DNA of 64,000 bases from Sabethes cyaneus (Eukaryota; Arthropoda; Insecta; Diptera; Culicidae): the NCBI RefSeq assembly GCF_943734655.1, contig NC_071355.1:243621183-243685182 (forward strand), written 5' to 3'. A model generated the notes under the pieces. The model ran no database searches and was not told the DNA's origin. It worked only from the letters and a program-made list of their open reading frames with translations. Shown one piece after another: positions 60,150-64,000 of the stretch. The position numbers were made by a program, and so were the translations under genes. Numbering within the stretch: position 1 is the first letter of the stretch; each line of letters begins with the position of its first letter.

Positions 60150-60520
60150 ACTGGTCAATTTCAAGCTCAACGTAAATATGGCATCACTCCACCCCCGTTT
60201 CTTTGGTAACGTACAACAACGACGGTCGCGGATTCAGAATCGCAATCGAAGCGAAGTAAAGTTTTTCATCAATTCAAGTGAACAGTTTGGGGCAAAATCA
60301 TTATAATATCTTACCAAATAACTGTTAGGGTCGTAAATTAAAGTTTTCTGTGTCTCAAGTTAAGTTTCGCGAGTGAAAATTAATGAAAAATCGACGGCGA
60401 AAAAGTGAAAATATAGCGAATATGATGCGAATATAGGATGAATGTTAATTGGGCAGAAATCTCAATATTTAGCGTAATTTATGCCCCAAAAAGTAATAGA
60501 ACCTATAAAATGCAATTTTT
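60150..60520 (+). other. Leader-like sequence on the plus strand
   Basis: An initiator-like GGATTCAGAATCG (about 60230) is followed by about 250 bp of A-rich, GTGAA-rich text (for example AGCGAAGTAAAGTTTTTCAT and GAAAAAGTGAAAATATAGCG) that resembles an insect or retroelement 5' leader. No open frame follows, and no donor is convincing. Confidence 0.2.
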
Positions 60521-61025
60521 AGTGCTTCGAGTTGCAAGATCTTATTACGGCTAGCAGGTTAGTTGAACTAATTTTATTTTTTTGTAATGGTTTCCCGAGT
60601 CTATGGGAGCATGTTGGTACACTGAAGAAGGGAAGGGAAGGGTGATATTCGGTGGCATACTGACTGTCATAACAAATGGACTCTAACGACCTTGTCGTTA
60701 AATGTCGGAATTTACGCGGTCTTTATGTGTTTCCCCGGAACATAGCTTTTACGAAAAAAGTGGTTTGACCATAATTTCGAGATACGTGCTATCGAAAGTT
60801 TAGAGGATTAAAAAAAAATTTTTTTGATTAGATACTGAACTTATGAGTAGAAAAAATTTGATCTACATACTATATTTTTGGTAAATAATGCGATGTATAC
60901 AGTATTCTTATTTCGAATTTGTTTAATTTTGTTTTCAAAAATATTGAACATTTTCAAGTACTAGCTAGTCGGCATGGGGCAAACTGGGTTCTCAGCATAA
61001 TAAGCTGAATAAAATAAACTTGAAA
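60521..61025. other. AT-rich DNA, no gene
   Basis: Nothing recognisable. Confidence 0.45.
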
Positions 61026-61310
61026 TTTGACGTGGAAGTGGGGAAGTAGAAATTGGACTTGATATTGGACTTGAATTTAGATTAATTTGAGCGTGAAACT
61101 CCACTACAGTTCGTGCTAGAAATAAGACCTGAAATGGAATTTGAATTTGGACCTGAAAGTTGACTTAACTTAGTTTTGAAAAGTAAAAAATGGATTAGAA
61201 ATGGCACTTGGAATTGGGCATGAAGCCGGACTGAAAATATTACTTCAAATTTCACTTAAAATTGGATTTAAAATTCAGTTTAAGTTGAGCATGAAACTAG
61301 ATCTATTTTC
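61026..61310. repeat. Degenerate 12-bp minisatellite (TTGGACTTGAAA)
   Basis: Units such as TTGGACTTGATA, TTGGACTTGAAT, TTGGACCTGAAA and TTGGATTTAAAA step by about 12 bp over about 280 bp. The array is heavily decayed. Confidence 0.7.
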
Positions 61311-63489
61311 AAGCCATTAATTTACTTTTCGCAAAAATAGCGGGCGAACCAATTGAATTCTCCGGACTTCCGTTTTATTTTAAATTATATCTTATAGCAG
61401 GGAATCAAAAATCACGAACGCACAAGAGACAAAGATATTGTCCCTACTTCATAATGTTGCGACAATGTATCGTGTATGATGAAAGTTTGTCACTATTGCA
61501 TGGAAATTAGGACAAATAGGGTAAAGAACTAGTTTTAAGCAGTCTAAGCGGGTCACTTGATTGTTTTACCTTATTACAAGCGATGGGTTGACTAAGTGGG
61601 GGATATCAGCATACCAATCTTCTTGCTATCTTTAGTTCTTCAAGCTGTTACCATTGGAAGACACTATTGTTGAGCTAAACTTTTGATTTTTCGCTTTAAA
61701 AGTTGGAGCGGCGGAACTAATTTTGAACAGACCGAACCTATTTTCACCCGCAAGGTGCTTTTTTAAGCAATCCTGAAATCTGAATTTTTTTACGCCCCCT
61801 TAAAAAATCCCTCGAACTTTTCCCCCTATTCAGTAAGTTCGCGTTGCTATCCGCGACCTACTAATCGGCATCTGATGCGTAATCGGCATAGCGTATCGGC
61901 ATAGATGCGTAAAATGCCATCTGTCTAAATTGTTTATCGAGGCATACACTCACCGCACCGTTCGGCAAACGGTATTCGTCGTCTTTTTTATTCTCTGGTG
62001 TTCTTATGGGTAACTGCGAGTTTGACGTCTCACTCGCTGTTCATAAGGATGGTGGGAGAACAAAAGAGGTAAACATAGCAATACAAACGATCCGACTCAG
62101 AACAGTGTTGTCAAAGCAAATAACATTGAAACACATCGTTGCTTTATTAAATCACTGAGAAAATCTTCGAAAATTATTGAAAAAGCTGTCTTTTCGGTTG
62201 TTTTTAATAAAGAAAAATTAATTATGAACATACATTTCTGTTGAAAGTGTTGAACCTCGTTTTCACCATAGGAGGTTTCAGTTAATTTCAAACCTGTAAT
62301 TGTTATTTCCAGAACCGAAACAAAGTCTTGGCAACATGATAGTTCATCAGTTATGCTGCAGCTGCTGCTACTGGTGAACAGGTTCCGTCAATTCAGAATT
62401 TGTTTTCAGTTTTGTTAGAAAATAATAATACTTTCGGCTAGTGACAAAGCCTTAGACAATAGAAAAAAGAGACTGAATAATATGGTATGTGACAATTGAG
62501 TGCTTGACTTTTAGAGTGATTGTAATCAGTGCTGAAAAATGTGATGGATTCGTTAGTAGCGAGGTGGCGATTGCTGAAGAGCAGCTGAAAAATGTACGTT
62601 TTTGGACAACAATTTTTAATTCATCATATTTCTTGTCGGAAACCCAATAAATTGTGTTTGTGTGGATCAAATGTATGGTTAAGTGATTTGTGAAGATGAT
62701 CCTATCAAAAGATTTTGAAAATATGAATAAAAAAGTGCATTTTCGGCTCATTTATGTTCAACTGATTAAAATAGGTAACAATGCTTAACTCATTCCTTAC
62801 CCTACTAGTTATCGTAGCTGTTTATCGTGACTACAGATGTTTCATGACAACTATGTTGTTGCTTGCGAAAAGACACACTGCTGTATGCAATACGTATTGT
62901 ACGCAACAAAAGCAATCCTAATCATGTCACACTGTGTCGGCAGCGGCAGTGTTGGGTAGTTACCACGGTAACGTTGGTAACTTGTGTACGCCAGACTTTA
63001 GGTCAAGGCAAGCTGGTCTTTTTCTTACGGTTTTGGCTGTTTGTCCTTTTTGTTCAAGTTGCTGATAAAGTTGCGGACAAAGACATATTTTATTGTACAC
63101 CTGCATCACCAACAACAAGCGCTTGTGAGAGCGAGTGTGTATCAAAATATATTCTCATCGAAAGTTGTCCTGCTTGTTGGCGTGGAGGGACATTCATTTG
63201 TCCTAATATTTTGTGATCGTGATACATTCTGGTCCGCATGATTTTATCAATTTTGCACAATTTTATCAATTTTCACATAACTACCACCTGATTTTGCTGT
63301 ACAGAAGTTTACCTGAATTTTCAAGTGGATGGAGTTTGTCGATTTTTTAGAGTGTATAGAATCCCGATCAGACGAGTCTGACACAAATATTACAGAATTG
63401 AAGTTCTGTAGCTCCAGTTCATATTTCTAACAAAGTTTTCTATAAAGGTTTTCTCTATTACAACTTGCGACACACAAAACTTTTTCCAA
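61311..63489. other. AT-rich DNA, no gene recognised
   Basis: Open frames of 60-117 codons (62097-62291, 62452-62751 minus; 62863-63216 plus) have no family resemblance and no splice context. No array or element end was found. A somewhat GC-richer patch at 61960-62100 is unexplained. Confidence 0.4.
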
Positions 63490-63685
63490 CGATTTGACCT
63501 CGATCAGTTTGGTCCATGATTCGGACCTCGACTTCGACTTATATCTTAACATGCACCTCGATCTATACCTTGACAGGCACTTCATATGAGACTTTGACTT
63601 TCACCTTGACCTGGTCCACCACTTAAACCTCTATGTAGATTTTGAAATCCAGCTGGTTCTCGACTTGAACTTCGATGTATTTATT
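63490..63685. repeat. Degenerate about 12-bp minisatellite (GACCTCGACTTC)
   Basis: GACCTCGATCAG, GACCTCGACTTC, CACCTCGATCTA, TACCTTGACAGG and TTCACCTTGACC repeat with an approximate 12-bp step. It is short and decayed. Confidence 0.6.
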
Positions 63686-64000
63686 TAGTTATGTACTTAA
63701 TACATCCATCTGACAAAGAGTTAATGAATGAATAGCCACATGTAAGGTCCACAAATAAAAATTATATAAAATCATAGTCCTTCATAGTCGCTGCGTGAAT
63801 TTTCCAGCTGGCTCTCCAAACTTGAAGAGTTCTTCAACCCGAGTGAATGTCCGGACACATGCAGTCATCGGTTCGTGAAATCCAAATGTTGTACGATGAA
63901 AAACGGCATGCAACAACGCTGTAGTGCGCAAAGATCTTTGCGAAGGACAGAAATTGACTTTCTTATGTAACGTAGGTGAATCGATTTCGTTGTTTAAAAT
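63686..64000. other. End of window, no gene
   Basis: Nothing recognisable in the last 315 bp. Confidence 0.45.

Overview
The window looks like insect nuclear DNA, most likely from a mosquito (Culicidae). I infer this from an arthropod-type neuron navigator gene, tRNA-derived SINEs, TTAA-flanked MITEs, hAT, mariner and non-LTR remnants, and large AT-rich introns. There are no bacterial features. Almost all of the open reading frames are by-products of tandem repeats; very little of the 64 kb codes for protein.

The host gene is on the minus strand. Positions 37166-37336 hold one exon of the calponin-homology (CH) domain of a neuron navigator protein (vertebrate NAV1/2/3, Drosophila sickie). 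It has a clean acceptor and a GTAAGT donor. About 8.9 kb upstream in the transcript, 46204-46272 reads as a 23-codon first coding exon that ends at a GTAAGG donor in the same phase. Further down the transcript, at 8657-8736, a second ATG-containing exon with a long leader-like upstream region and a GTGAGT donor looks like an internal alternative first exon, which would give a product without the CH domain. The rest of the gene, including the end of the CH domain and the AAA module, must lie outside the window (below position 1). GC-richer islands at 1-900, 8.4-10.4, 27.1-29.5, 35.6-37.1, 45.0-46.5 and 56.6-59.6 kb are probably regulatory or untranslated parts of this locus.

The introns are filled by degenerate minisatellites of several distinct families: 8-bp (1.4-2.1 kb), 11-bp GGACTCTTTTT (2.1-6.2 kb), alternating 10/8-bp CACAGTGTCC (10.9-19.4 kb), 6-bp GGGACT (32.6-34.2 kb), 11-bp GACGACTTTTT (38.2-44.6 kb, and inverted at 34.7-35.3 kb), 13-bp GTCGAGCAGTTGA (49.7-50.5 kb), and about 12-bp arrays near 61.1 and 63.6 kb. 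The two opposed GACGACTTTTT arrays flank the CH exon.

Region 11.5-23.9 kb is a direct tandem duplication of a roughly 6-kb block. Each copy has collected its own insertions, so each copy records the empty site of the other. Copy A carries a 1.2-kb TTAA-flanked element. Copy B carries two 5'-truncated non-LTR retrotransposons, one of which is itself split by a 111-bp palindromic MITE. Other mobile elements are a complete-ended hAT relic at 52.7-54.1 kb with an exact 8-bp target duplication, a SINE at 3.9 kb with a 12-bp target duplication, a family of G-tract MITEs, foldback elements at 37.9 and 55.0 kb, and a short insertion at 44.1 kb that carries a hammerhead-like fold.
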